64,000 bases of DNA. It comes from Madurella fahalii. Taxonomy: Eukaryota > Ascomycota > Sordariomycetes > Sordariales. The notes beneath the pieces were generated by a model. The model saw nothing but the letters and a program-made list of their open reading frames with translations, did no database searches and was not told the origin of the DNA. Location of the stretch: assembly GCA_029876055.1 (NCBI GenBank), contig CM056875.1, forward strand, positions 7,899,001-7,963,000. The letters are read 5' to 3'. Positions 43,620 through 54,072 of the stretch are shown here, in pieces. The number at the start of each line of letters is the position of its first letter. The first letter of the stretch is position 1. A program made the position numbers and the translations under genes.

Positions 43620-45649
43620 TCAACCAACAATTTTTCCCTTATCCCCCTCTAACAACACCCTCGCCGACTTCCCATCTCCCAGCTCGGCCCCACTCCCCTC
43701 TATAGCCTCTATAGCCTCTATAGCCTCTATCCCCTCCTTCACCTCCCAATCAGCATCAGGACCAATCTCCGCGGCATTCCCCCCACCTCCAACATGGGCC
43801 CCCTTCGCCGTCGGCCCTCCTACACCATTGCCCATGTCCCCATCTGAAGGCTTTCGGCTCACTGCCCGACTCCCCTGCCCCTCCCTCTTCAAGTCATTAT
43901 CCAACCACAAGTGGCCCCCAGCTTCCTTGAGTAGCCGAACACCTTCCGCATTCCCCGTCTTCTCGGCCAAATAGAGCGGCGTGTTATTCGCCCGGTTCCT
44001 GGCGTGCACACTAGCACCCCTCATCAACAAGTCCCTGAGGATGAGCGGCTCAGGGCCGACGGCAGCGAGATGTAAGGCCGTATTTCCCGCGTAGTCAGCT
44101 CGCTTGAGTAGCTGGTGGTTACACTCATCCCCCTCGAGAATCTCGCGGACGGTGCGGACCTCGCCCTTTTGGATTGCGTAGCCCAAGGCTGTGAAGGCGG
44201 CTTCTGTAGTGTCCCGGTAAGTGATTTTGGGCGCGGGAAGAGCGGGCTGAGGTGAGAAGGAAGGAAACAAGGGGCTTACCAGCCGAGGTCAATCTGCCCA
44301 CCGCCGAGTCCACACTGCCCGCCGGGTGCGAGAAGGAAGGCAGGGCCATCTCCGTCATCTCGCCCCTCAACGAATGCGCCATCCTGCTCGTGACATCGGT
44401 ATACGTCAACCCAGGCAGCGCCAGCAGGTACGACAACTTCGTCAGCGCCGCCTCGGTGGTCAGGTCATGCCCAAACACGACCCCGGCCCTCCCGAGCGCC
44501 GTGCCGGGCGCATACAGCGGCGACACAAACCCGTTTGTGCACTGGCTGACATTGACAATAACAATCCCCCTCTCGACCGCCTCCCTGATCACCCTTGTCA
44601 AGCTGCCGTCCACGCCGCCGGGGGCATTCCCCATCCCAAACGTCTCCAGGATCAGACCACTCAGGTTGGGCACCCTAAGCACCGAGTCCACCATCTCGGG
44701 CTTGATGCCTGGGAAGATGCGCAGGCACGCCACGTGCGCCGTGTCCAGGTACTTTGTCACCTGGAATTCGGCGATGCGCGTGGGCCGGCGGACCAGGGAC
44801 CAGTTGACGTCGACGCCGAGCGACGTCACCTTGGCTAAGGGGTCGCAGTTGGGGCTATCAAACGCTTCGAACGACGAGGCCGACACCTTGGTCGTCCGGT
44901 TGCCGCGGAAGAGGGTGTGGTGGAAGAACAGGCAGACCTCGGGGATGACAAAGGTGCCGGCGATGATGAGCGAGCCGAGCAGGTTGTCGACGGCGTCAGA
45001 CTGGAGCGCGAAGATGGAGGCCTGCGAGCCCGTGAGGATGACGGGCTTGCCCAGGTCTGACATCATGAACGAGAGGGCCGACGCCGTGTAGGCGAGCGAG
45101 TCGGTGCCGTGCAGGACGACGAAGCCGTCGAACAGGTGGTAGTTCTCCTTAATGGTGAGGGCGATCTCGGTCCAGCCCATGGACGAGATGGAGCTCGAGT
45201 CGAGGAGCGGCGTGAATTCGAGGATACCATAGCGGATGTGCCGGGAGTAGGCGCTGAGCGGTGTCCGCAGACTGTCGAGGGTCAACTTGGCGCCGTTCTT
45301 ATAGGCGTGGATCTTGACTGGTTTGGTCAGCAAGTGAGCGATCCCAAGCAATGTCTAGTCTACACCGGGGAATATCCTATATCCTGCTCTGGTGGTCCGC
45401 GGCATTGGATAAGGTGTCTCCTCGCTCGCGTTCCAATCTATAAATGCTTCTGAACTTACCTGATGGGGTCGAGTTATCGTTGAACGAGGGACGAGGCGCC
45501 ATGGCGTTTTCGAGGAACCCTGTCATGGGAACCAGCCCGTCAACAGACGGTTGCATGCAAATTGTCCCGCCCGTCATGATGATGAGCACCCGCGACTCCG
45601 GGTAGTGGGGCTCAGGGTTCTTGCGCTCGATGAAGGTGCTTTCCCCCAT
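43620..45649 (-). CDS. L-asparaginase with C-terminal ankyrin-repeat region
   Basis: Exons (5' to 3') 45649-45460, 45317-44280 and 44203-43620 give 603 aa; introns 142 and 76 bp, both phase 1. Asparaginase motifs: IIMTGGTICM (Thr29 nucleophile region), VLHGTDSLAYTASALSFM (H133-S137) and GKPVILTGSQASIF, followed by ILETFGMGNAPGGVDG and VSQCTNGFVSP. The enzyme hydrolyses asparagine to aspartate and ammonia. Exon 3 adds ankyrin-like repeats (AFTALGYAIQKGEVRTVREI, DYAGNTALHLAAVGPEPLIL, RANNTPLYLAEKTGNAEGVR). This asparaginase plus ankyrin architecture also occurs in animal ASPG. Near the C-terminus a 9-bp minisatellite encodes EAI repeats. No signal peptide, so cytosolic. The last residue of the HGTD(T/S) motif is Ser. 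Confidence 0.9.
43697..43731. repeat. 9-bp minisatellite (cctctatag) in the asparaginase gene
   Basis: Nearly four exact 9-bp units. On the coding (minus) strand they encode repeated Glu-Ala-Ile, giving EGIEAIEAIEAIEG close to the C-terminus; unit size keeps the frame. Confidence 0.9.
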
Positions 45650-47174
45650 CTTGTCTAAGCGGGAATCAAGACTGGCGGCTCGCCTTGAGGGTGGCGGTAT
45701 GTCGAGGGCTATTCTCCAATCTTCCGCTTGCCGCGGTTCCTATATTATACGCTAGGAGCAATGTCTGCAGTATTTATGAAATCCAGCAGGAAACTGCGTC
45801 AAACTCTCGATGGAAAATGTTCTTTGTCCGGTGCAATGTTTTCGCCTCGAGACTGACCGGAATGTCCCAAACCACCTAATTCCCATAAAATAAATAAAAT
45901 AGATGACGTCCAGGTTCGACGAATCCAGACCCCGTCCCCTTGCAGGCCGACAGGGGAATACAAGCTACTGGAAAGGGCTGTAGTCACGCGCATGCGGATC
46001 TCGAAGTCTTTTAGCTAACAGAAAGTCAATTGCGGAGCGTCCGACTGGACGAGGGATTCTGGAGCCCGCTGCTTAAGCGGCCGTGGAAAACCCCAGCCAG
46101 GCAACGAGCACCGACTTCGGGCTCTCGTCCCTGGATTAGCAACGACACGATGCGTTGCCCCTATGAAGGAGATAAGCCAAAGCCAGAATCGGCAGTCCAG
46201 GAAGCGGCAGTGATAAAGCACAGCAACTGGTCGGGTCCTGCAGCATCTTATCCCGGAGGCCCGATAGCGGAAGCAATTCCTGGCATGGTTGCTGGTTATC
46301 TCTGCAACTGCTTGCCATCAAGCTGGGATGGGAAAACGAGGAAGAACAGCGGAGGGAAACCAATGAAGAAGATATTTCTGGTTTGGAAACAGTTGAAGAA
46401 GATTTTAATAGGCACTAGAGCGCCGGGGTACTGTACCTCTACTGGACGCTTCTGGTCACCCGGCCTAAATATACAGTGTCTAAAACCCGTAGTTTCGCAG
46501 AGAGCACTGTCATGGTGGGGGAAATCCGAGTAAATCCCTAGCCATGTAACCAAGATAGAGAAATAACCTGAAGGACTCGGTTGTTTACATAGGCAGGGAC
46601 TTTCCACTAGGTCTCGATAAGTGACTTTCGGACAGTCGAATCAGAGCGTCTTGACACCATCCAGGGCCAGGCGGATGAGGCACTTTCAGAAATAAGAACC
46701 CTCACCCTAACCAATACATAACTGCTGTAGCGAACTAGGATATTTTTGGAAGGACAATGATATGGAAGAAAAGAAACAAAATATACAAATGCAACACTTC
46801 GGGCGTATTTACCGTTCATAGAGCAGGCCCCGAATCTCAAGATTTTCCACTGGCTTTGGGCTTCGCCCTACGGATAGACCACCCTCGGCCCGCAACCCGG
46901 CATGCCGAACCTAAGCCACGCATGCCTGCCCCAGGCTTGGCAGGGGCCCACGGTTCATTCAACCCCACCACCGGACATTTTGTGCACGCCAAGACTTGCC
47001 CAATTTCGCAATCAGTGCGGGACCAAACTCGGTGTTAGTCGCGGGGCAAACAGATTTTTTTTCTCTGCTACCTTCTTTTCTCCCACGTACCAGTCCTCCG
47101 AGTACCTTCAAGTTGCTTACACCTCTTTCTCTCTCATCGGCAAGTTCAAGTACACAGAAAAAACCGCAGAAAAA
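45650..47174. other. Divergent 1.5-kb region, asparaginase / SET-like gene
   Basis: Upstream of both neighbours. A 167-codon + strand ORF (46030-46533) shows no family signature and no codon pattern like the neighbours; not called. A tgacgtc half-palindrome occurs near 45903. Confidence 0.5.
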
Positions 47175-48385
47175 ATGGCCGCGACGCTTGAGGAAACGGC
47201 CGTCAGCTACGAGCAGCTCTCCGACCTCGAGCATGAATTTGACGAGGTTGAGACAGAGATCAGTGAGTTTACAGGTCCAACTGCGCGCGCGAAGGCGACG
47301 TCCGCTGTCGCCGCCGTGCCAATTCGTACAAGAGACTTTGAGCAACCCTGCTAATCACATACTTACCCCGCACAAGTCCGCCAGCAATATGCCCTCTCCA
47401 AGCCCCTCTACGCCAAGCGCGCCGAGCTGATTTCGCGCATTCCCAACTTCTGGCCGCTCGTCCTGGAGCAGGCGCCCATGGACATCGACGAATACATCCA
47501 GCCGTCCGACTCTGCGCTCCTCCTCTCGTCGCTCACCTCGCTCTCCGTCTCGCGCTTCGAGCTCGAGGCCGACGAGAAGAAGGGCGACCCGCGCAGCGTC
47601 GCGATCCGGTTCGAATTTGCCGACAACGACCACTTCGAGGACAGGGTGCTTGAGAAGAAGTTCTGGTGGCGCCAGAGCAAGGACGGCTTCGCGGGGCTCG
47701 TCAGCGAACCCGTCGAGATCCGGTGGAAGAAGGGCAAGGACCTGACCGATGGGCTCCTGGGTCTCGTGAAGGCTGTTTGGGACGAGCAGCAGGCTGCGCC
47801 TAAAAAGGAGGCGAAGAAAGGTGGCAAGAAGGACAAGGTCGAGTTGACCGAGAAGCAGAAGGCGCTCAAGGAGAAGATCGACAAGACTGGCATGGGCGGG
47901 GTCAGCTTCTTCGCTTGGTTTGGCTACATCGGGGAGAATGTATCTGCTGAGGAGAGCAGGATAGCGATGGAGGAGGAGAAGGAGGAGAGGCGGAAGAGGA
48001 AGGCCGGGGAGGCGGTTCCTAAGAAGGACGAGGATGAGAAGATGGGGGATGATGGCGAGGATGACGAGGATGATGATGATGATGACGACGACGATTTGGA
48101 AATCTTCCCGGCTGGCGATGAGATTGCCATGGCCATTGCGGATGATCTCTGGCCTAGCGCACTCAGATACTTCTGTGAGTTTGCAGCTAGCCCTCCGTTG
48201 ATCGACGATAGTTTGTCTAACACGCCGCAGCTCAAGCCCAAGAACAAGACATGCTTAGCGAGCTCGATTTTGAGTCTGGCGCCGAGGAGGATGATGAGGA
48301 CGATGAGGACGAGGACACCAGCGATGCCAGGCCGTCCAAGAAGCGGAGGGGTCATGGCCATTGTGCGCATGGATGCAGCCATTGA
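47175..48385 (+). CDS. NAP/SET-family histone chaperone (Vps75-like)
   Basis: Exons 47175-47262, 47377-48174 and 48231-48385 give 346 aa. The N-terminal helix (YEQLSDLEHEFDEVETEI|IRQQYALSKPLYAKRAELIS) is the long dimerisation helix of NAP-family chaperones. The earmuff-like fold follows: IPNFWPLVLEQAP, LTSLSVSRFE, VAIRFEFADNDHFED, EKKFWWRQSKDG and GVSFFAWFGYIGEN, then LEIFPAGDEIAMAIADDLWPSALRYF. An insertion of Lys-rich and Asp/Glu-rich sequence lies before the last core helix, and the tail is acidic. The relatives SET and Vps75 bind H3-H4, and Vps75 partners the acetyltransferase Rtt109. Exon 3 ends in KKRRGHGHCAHGCSH, a His/Cys cluster unusual for this family. The start follows an A-rich leader. 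Confidence 0.88.
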
Positions 48386-49488
48386 CCCGACGTTGCCTCA
48401 ACAGACGACATTGCCGCACGATTAGACGATCTAAACATGTTTGACTTCATCCACTGACATGACGGATAGATAAAAGTACCTTATTTACGTTGTCTTTTGT
48501 GAGATAGGCAAGAAATCTACACCAATACCCCGAGTCATGGCGAGTTCCGTCTCGGCCACGGGGCATACGGGAATCCAGGCACCATGTCTTGGCGCCAAGT
48601 CCACTCAGGGGATGCCTGACTTCCGCCAAGGGGTGCTGTGACAATGCACTTGTCCCTTGCCTTGGCGGTTTCCCGTTTTCTTACAGCAGCTACACTAGGT
48701 CGTTTACTGTGGTACGGTATTAGCAAAGGCGTTCCCCTAACCAATGCTACGTAATGGTTTGCCGGTCCCAACTTTCCCTGCGGCACCAACGGATTGCCCG
48801 GAAATCGCCCAAACATGGGTCCCGCCCTGTCCCGTTGCAGCGACTCGCGACACACGGAGTCCGACATCTCGGACCCAAAACGTTTCAGCATTCTCCTGCC
48901 CTCTCCGCTACAGCGACGGTTGAGAAATTGCAGGTTTGCTCTTGGCCTGGGCGATCATGGAATGTTTCTTTGTACTGTACGCGCGTGTTTGGGCGGCCAA
49001 AGCGGAGAGGACGGCTTCTGTGTTGAATATTGAGACCTCAAACGTTCCTCCTTTTTCCACTCCGTCGTTAACCTCCTAATTCGATGGCGCTTGCCAGTTC
49101 ACCATCGATGACCAACTTGAACTCTCTTTAGGTTCTTGTATTTCTCATTCTTCTTGCATCTTCTCCGCATTCTATTCGTTAACGCGCCCTGCAGGCACAA
49201 TTTTCAACCATTGAGGCTGTGCCGCTCCTTCGAACCGCAACCTTCTGAAAGCGGCAATACAACGCTCTCCTCACCCCGTCGGTGAAATCATCGAATGCAG
49301 GTGACATTAGCGCCGAAGTGCTTGGCCTTTTCATGTTCAGCTGTGCTTACGTGCCTCTTGGATTTTCTACTGTTATGAGAGCATGCATTTTCCCCTACCC
49401 GTGCCGTTTTCTAGACTTTTAAACTTTTTTCGACATACATTCATTTCCTGTCATTCGTTGGTTTTGCTGTTACAGCAGCATTGAGACA
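48386..49488. other. Intergenic between SET-like gene and GH76 gene
   Basis: 1.1 kb with both neighbours on the + strand. The last ~450 bp are pyrimidine-rich, as often seen in fungal promoters and 5'UTRs. No other feature recognised. Confidence 0.55.
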
Positions 49489-50918
49489 ATGAGACTACTT
49501 CGGTTAGCGGGCTCTGTTGCCCTACTTGTGAACTCCGCGATGGGAGTTGACTTGGACCTAGGCGACGAGGGTTAGTTCTCCAGCCATACGTGCTTGCCCC
49601 CTTCCCTCAGCCCAGCTAACATGTCGGTTCAGCCTCAATCAGAGAGGCAGCTAGCACAATAGCTTTCGGCTTGGCCAGGTTCTACACAGGAAACAACACG
49701 GGCGACAATCCCGGGAACCTCCCCGACCCCTATTTTTGGTGGGAAGCCGGTGCGATGTTTGGGACACTGGTCGACTACTGGGCACTGACCGGAGACGACT
49801 CGTACAACGCTATCACACTTCAGGCCCTCGTTCATCAGGCGACCCCGATGGCCGACTTCATGCCCCGGAACCAAACTCGCACGATGGGAAACGATGACCA
49901 GGGGTTCTGGGGCCTGGCAGCCATGTCGGCCGCCGAAACCAACTTTCCCAACCCTCCCCCGGAGGACCCGCAGTGGCTCGAACTCGCCCAGTCCCTCTTC
50001 AACCAATGGGTCAGCCGCTGGGATGTCGAAGCGTGCGGTGGTGGCATTCGCTGGCAAGTCCACCGATTCAACACCGGGTTCGATTACAAGAACTCTATCT
50101 CCAACGGATGCTTCTTCAACATTGCTTCTCGCCTAGCACGGTATACCGGCAACCAGACATACGCCGAGTGGGCGTCAAGGATCTTTGAGTGGGAGGAAAC
50201 GATAGGACTGATCAGCCCGCAGTACGAAGTCCACGACGGCATGAGCACTGACCTACTCACCCACGAGTGCAGCCGCATGGACCCGACGCTGTGGACCTAC
50301 AACGCCGGCATTCACCTGCACGGCGCAGCGGTCATGTACAACATTACGAACTCGACTATCTGGGGGCAGCGGGTGAACGGGATCTTAAATACCACGACGA
50401 ACCGGTTCTTCAACAATAGCATTATGTTTGAGCAGCTGTGCGAGCCGCACGAGAGCTGCAACGTCGACCAGCGCAGTTTCAAGGGCTACCTGACGCGGTG
50501 GCTGGCGGCGACCACTCAGGTGGCACCTGACACGTACAACATCATCCGGCCCCTGCTCGAGTCTGACGCGACGGCGGCGGCCCGCTCGTGCACTGGGAGC
50601 CCTGTGGACGGGTTCAGGGGCCATCCGGGCACCGCTTGCGGGTTCAAGTGGACGACGGGCGGCTATGACGGGTACGTGGGCGTCGGCGAGCAGATGAACG
50701 CGTTGTCGGCCATCATGTACACACTTGTGGACAGGGTCCCCCCGCCCCTGACGGCCGACACGGGAGGCACGTCCCAGGGCAACCCGAACGCGGGCACGCA
50801 CACCTACACCTTCGAGTACTTCCGGCCGATTACAACCGGGGACCGGGTCGGAGCGTGGATCCTCACGGTGATCATCATGGGGAGTGTTGCCGGTGCGAGT
50901 TATTACATGGTCAGGTAA
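49489..50918 (+). CDS. GH76 endo-1,6-alpha-mannosidase-like wall protein (Dfg5/Dcw1 family)
   Basis: Exons 49489-49570 and 49633-50918 (62-bp intron, phase 1) give 455 aa. A clear signal peptide (MRLLRLAGSVALLVNSAMG, cleavage about residue 19) is followed by the GH76 (alpha/alpha)6 domain: PYFWWEAGAMFGTLVDYW, the paired acidic motif MGNDDQGFWGLAAMSAAE, CGGGIRWQ, NSISNGCFFNIASRLARYTG and LWTYNAGIHLHGAAVMYN. Many N-glycosylation sequons occur (NNT, NQT, NIT, NST, NTT, NNS). The C-terminus is a hydrophobic segment ending in YYMVR, read as a GPI-attachment signal or membrane anchor. Dfg5/Dcw1 proteins process GPI glycans to cross-link mannoproteins to wall glucan. Extracellular plasma-membrane/wall location is inferred. 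Confidence 0.93.
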
Positions 50919-51146
50919 CCTGGGCGGCAGTTTTCGCCGCATGCTTGGCATTAATGGAAGGCGTTTGCAGGTTATGACATGGGCTGGCGTTTGGGGAGTT
51001 TTCTGGGGTTACAAGATATCATTCCCAGACGGCTTTGAGAGCCGATCTTTCGAATTTTGGGTCTAGGACGGTGGAGCTGAGATTTGGCGAATAAAGACGA
51101 GAGCCTAATGGACGGTTATGGCATATTTGGAAATACAACGGGCTTG

Positions 51147-51191
51147 GGGAGGCGAGGCTGGGGGAGGTGAGGCTGGGGGAGGTGAGGCTTG
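51147..51191. repeat. 15-bp minisatellite, three copies
   Basis: Three adjacent units of ggggaggtgaggctg (first unit with one substitution, last with one change at its end), about 230 bp after the GH76 stop. Confidence 0.85.
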
Positions 51192-51716
51192 GTGTGTTTT
51201 CTGGCCTCGCGCGTCGGGTCTCTTAGCATCAAAGACGATAGCGTCTTAGGAATCAATGCCCCAGAATGAGGGAAACATTGACAAGAACGAAGCCGACCCG
51301 CCCAACACCGTACGGACACGGTATCGGATAGTGGAAGCCGTCTTCGGCTATTAGCCGCGGCGACGACCAGAGTTCAGAGCTCGGCCACCTGCAATAAGGT
51401 AGGGAGGTGTCCAAGCATGATGTACATGTAGCCCACCCCGCACTCCCCCACCTCCGGTTTGCCAATGCCGTTTAAAGTCGGGCAAGCTCTCCCGGGACGG
51501 TGGGCTAGCCAACAGCGGCGTCATCCATCCACTTGGACATGTTCATCCGGAGCATGCAAGTAACTTCATCTCGTCTACGAGGTTAGGACCCGGCCATCTG
51601 GGAAAGACAAACCTTTTATAAACGTCGCGTGTCAGGCCTGTCGTCGGCGAGGCACCTTTTTTCGTCTCTTCTACTGTTAAGCTTGGATCGATAGTTTCAC
51701 TTACCTCAGTGTGTTT

Positions 51717-51718
<2 letters not shown>

Positions 51719-51748
<30 letters not shown>
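51719..51748. repeat. (AC)15 microsatellite in DAK leader
   Basis: Thirty bases of alternating AC ending 20 bp before the DAK start codon at 51769, so probably in the 5'UTR. Alternating purine-pyrimidine can adopt Z-form DNA and is length-variable. Confidence 0.92.
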
Positions 51749-51755
<7 letters not shown>

Positions 51756-51768
51756 AAAAGGAGACAAA

Positions 51769-53601
51769 ATGTCAACCAAACACTTCCTCCCCGACCCAAC
51801 CCACCTCGTCACCTCGTCCCTGCGCTCCCTCACCCTTACCAACCCCTCCCTCGCCCTCGACCTCCCCAACAAGATCATCTACCGCCGCCCTTGCTCGCCG
51901 GTGCAGCAACCGCACGAGCAGCAGGTCTCGATAATCTCGGGAGGCGGCTCGGGCCACGAGCCGTCCTTCTCGGGGCTCGTCGGGCGGGGCCTCCTCTCGG
52001 CCGCGGTGGCGGGCACCATCTTCGCCAGCCCGTCGGCGGAGCAGGTGCGCGCGGCCATCATGGGCCGGGTGGACCTGGGGCGCGGGGTGCTGGTGACGGT
52101 GATGAACTACACGGGGGACGTGCTGAACTTCGGGATGGGGGTAGAGAAGGCGCGGGCGGCCGGCGTCGAGGTCGAGATGGTGGTGGTCGGCGACGACGTC
52201 GGGGTCGGGAGGGCCAAGGCCGGCAAGGTCGGCAGGAGGGGCATCGCCGGCACCGTGCTGGTGCACAAGATCAGCGGGGCGCTCGCGGCCATGGGGTACG
52301 GCTTGCGCGAGGTGGCGGGCGTGGCGAGGCTGGTGGCGGAGAATCTGGTGAGTGTCGGGGCGAGCCTAGAGCACGTGCATGTTCCGGGCCGGAAGGAGGT
52401 GGCCGAGGGCGGGCTGAGGGGTGGGGAGGTGGAGATCGGGATGGGGATCCATAACGAGGCCGGGTCGAGCAGGGAGGTGGTTGGGCTGGAGGAGCTGGTG
52501 GGGAAGATGTTGCGGCAGATGCTGGATCGAGGGGATGAGGATAGGGCGTTCTTGCACGTCAATTCGAACGAAGTGGTGTTGTTGGTGAATAATCTGGGCG
52601 GGGTGAGCGTCTTGGAGATGGGGGGGATTTTGACCGAGGTTGTGACGCAGCTGGAGAAGAGCTGGAATATCCGGCCGGTGAGGATCCTGTGTGGGACGTA
52701 CATGACGAGTCTGAACGGGTTGGGTTTCAGCATCACGCTGTTGAACGTCGTCAACACGAATCTCGGGGGCCCGAGCATGATCGAGCTGCTCGACTATCCT
52801 TGTGAGGCTACCGGCTGGTCGGCGCCTATCTCCAAGCAGACGTGGGAGGAGAAGAACATGGCGACTAGGGAGCAGGATGCATCTCTGGGCGGTGATATTC
52901 AGGCTAGCGGCCTGAAAATGGATGCGAAGGCCGCGCAGGAGGCGCTCACCCGGGGTCTGGAGAGCGTCATCGCTGCCGAGCCGGATGTGACACGCTACGA
53001 CACTGTCGTGGGAGATGGCGATTGTGGTATCGGGCTGAAGAGAGGCGCCGAGGGTGAGTAGACTGCCAGCGTTTTCCCACGGCCATTGCTGACAGGCGCA
53101 GCCATCCTCAAATACATGCAGAGCAACGCATTATCGGGAGATGCGGTCGTCGACACGGCTAACATAGTTCCCGTCGTCGAGAGGGAGATGGACGGCACTT
53201 CGGGCGCGCTGTATGCCATCTTCCTCAATGCTCTCGTGGCCGCCTTGAGATCACAAGGGCAGGGCGAAGCTTCGGCGAAGGTCTGGGCAGCAGCACTCAA
53301 GCAGAGCTGCGATGCGCTGTCCAAGTACACCCCAGCCCGTCCCGGGGACCGTACACTTGTGGACGCACTGTATCCCTTCGTCGAGGTCCTCGAGACGACA
53401 GGTGACGTGAAGCAGGCAGCTGAGGCAGCGCAGAATGCGGCCGAGGGCACCAAGGGAATGAAACCGAGCCTCGGGCGGACCGTGTACATTGGCGGGTCAG
53501 GCTTCAAGCAAGTACCGGACCCCGGCGCGTGGGGTCTTGCGGCCTTCTTCCTGGGCCTGGCTGGGATCAAGAAGGTTGATGAGGGGTGGGAGAAAGTGTA
53601 A
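51769..53601 (+). CDS. dak1: Dihydroxyacetone kinase
   Basis: Exons 51769-53053 and 53102-53601 (48-bp intron, phase 1) give 594 aa. The N-terminal DAK1/DhaK domain has ISGGGSGHEPSFSGLVG, the ATP-independent substrate pocket motif GTIFASPSAEQV, MNYTGDVLNFGM, and the covalent-binding histidine in MGIHNEAGS (His228). The C-terminal DAK2/DhaL domain has VVGDGDCGIGLKRGAE|AIL (Mg-ATP-binding aspartates) and DGTSGALYAIF, ending in a family-typical GAWGLAAFFLGLAG segment. The enzyme phosphorylates dihydroxyacetone with ATP, in glycerol and C1 metabolism and detoxification; cytosolic. GC content of the first exon is high. The start at 51769 is chosen because the upstream in-frame extension is encoded by the AC repeat. 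Confidence 0.95.
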
Positions 53602-54072
53602 GTTGAAGTCGGATTTCCGGAACGAGTGTGCGATAGTTCTCGTTGGATCTGAATGTGGATGTTTCAAATCGGATATCAATTCACGTTCGTATTATTGTTT
53701 TCGAGAACTCCTCTGCTAAGCTAGACGAAAAGTGCTTCATCGTCATTCATCCCATGCTTAATAGAGCCCTTTCGGGTAGCCGGTCTGCTTTCCGGAAGAA
53801 GAATTCCGAAGCGTTGTTGCAACGCTCCCAGCAGTGTCGGGTTTACTGAGTCTGTCAGCTGAAGGCAGCTGGTGCGGACGGCCAATGATCCGACGTCACT
53901 GCTGACCAGGGGCCCTGGTCGCGAAGATTGGAGCAGCCATCCACGCGGTCACCCTCGGCTGAGGAAAAGCTGCAATTCGGCCGACTTGGAAAAGACGGCG
54001 CCGGCAGCTGGCGTTGGTGGTCAATGGTCCACTACCCGAGGTGAAATATCACATAGACCGACACACATTTAG
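53602..54072. other. Intergenic: DAK 3' flank and HIBCH promoter
   Basis: 470 bp between two + strand genes; nothing recognised beyond flanking UTR. Confidence 0.55.

Larger units (their letters stand above)
50919..51768. other. Intergenic: GH76 3' flank and DAK promoter
   Basis: Holds a three-copy 15-bp minisatellite (51147-51191) and, immediately before the DAK start, an (AC)15 microsatellite. No ORF of interest. Confidence 0.6.

Noticed and set aside
46030..46533. 167-codon ORF in the asparaginase/SET intergenic region
   Set aside because: No family features, no splice context, composition unlike neighbours. Left as intergenic.
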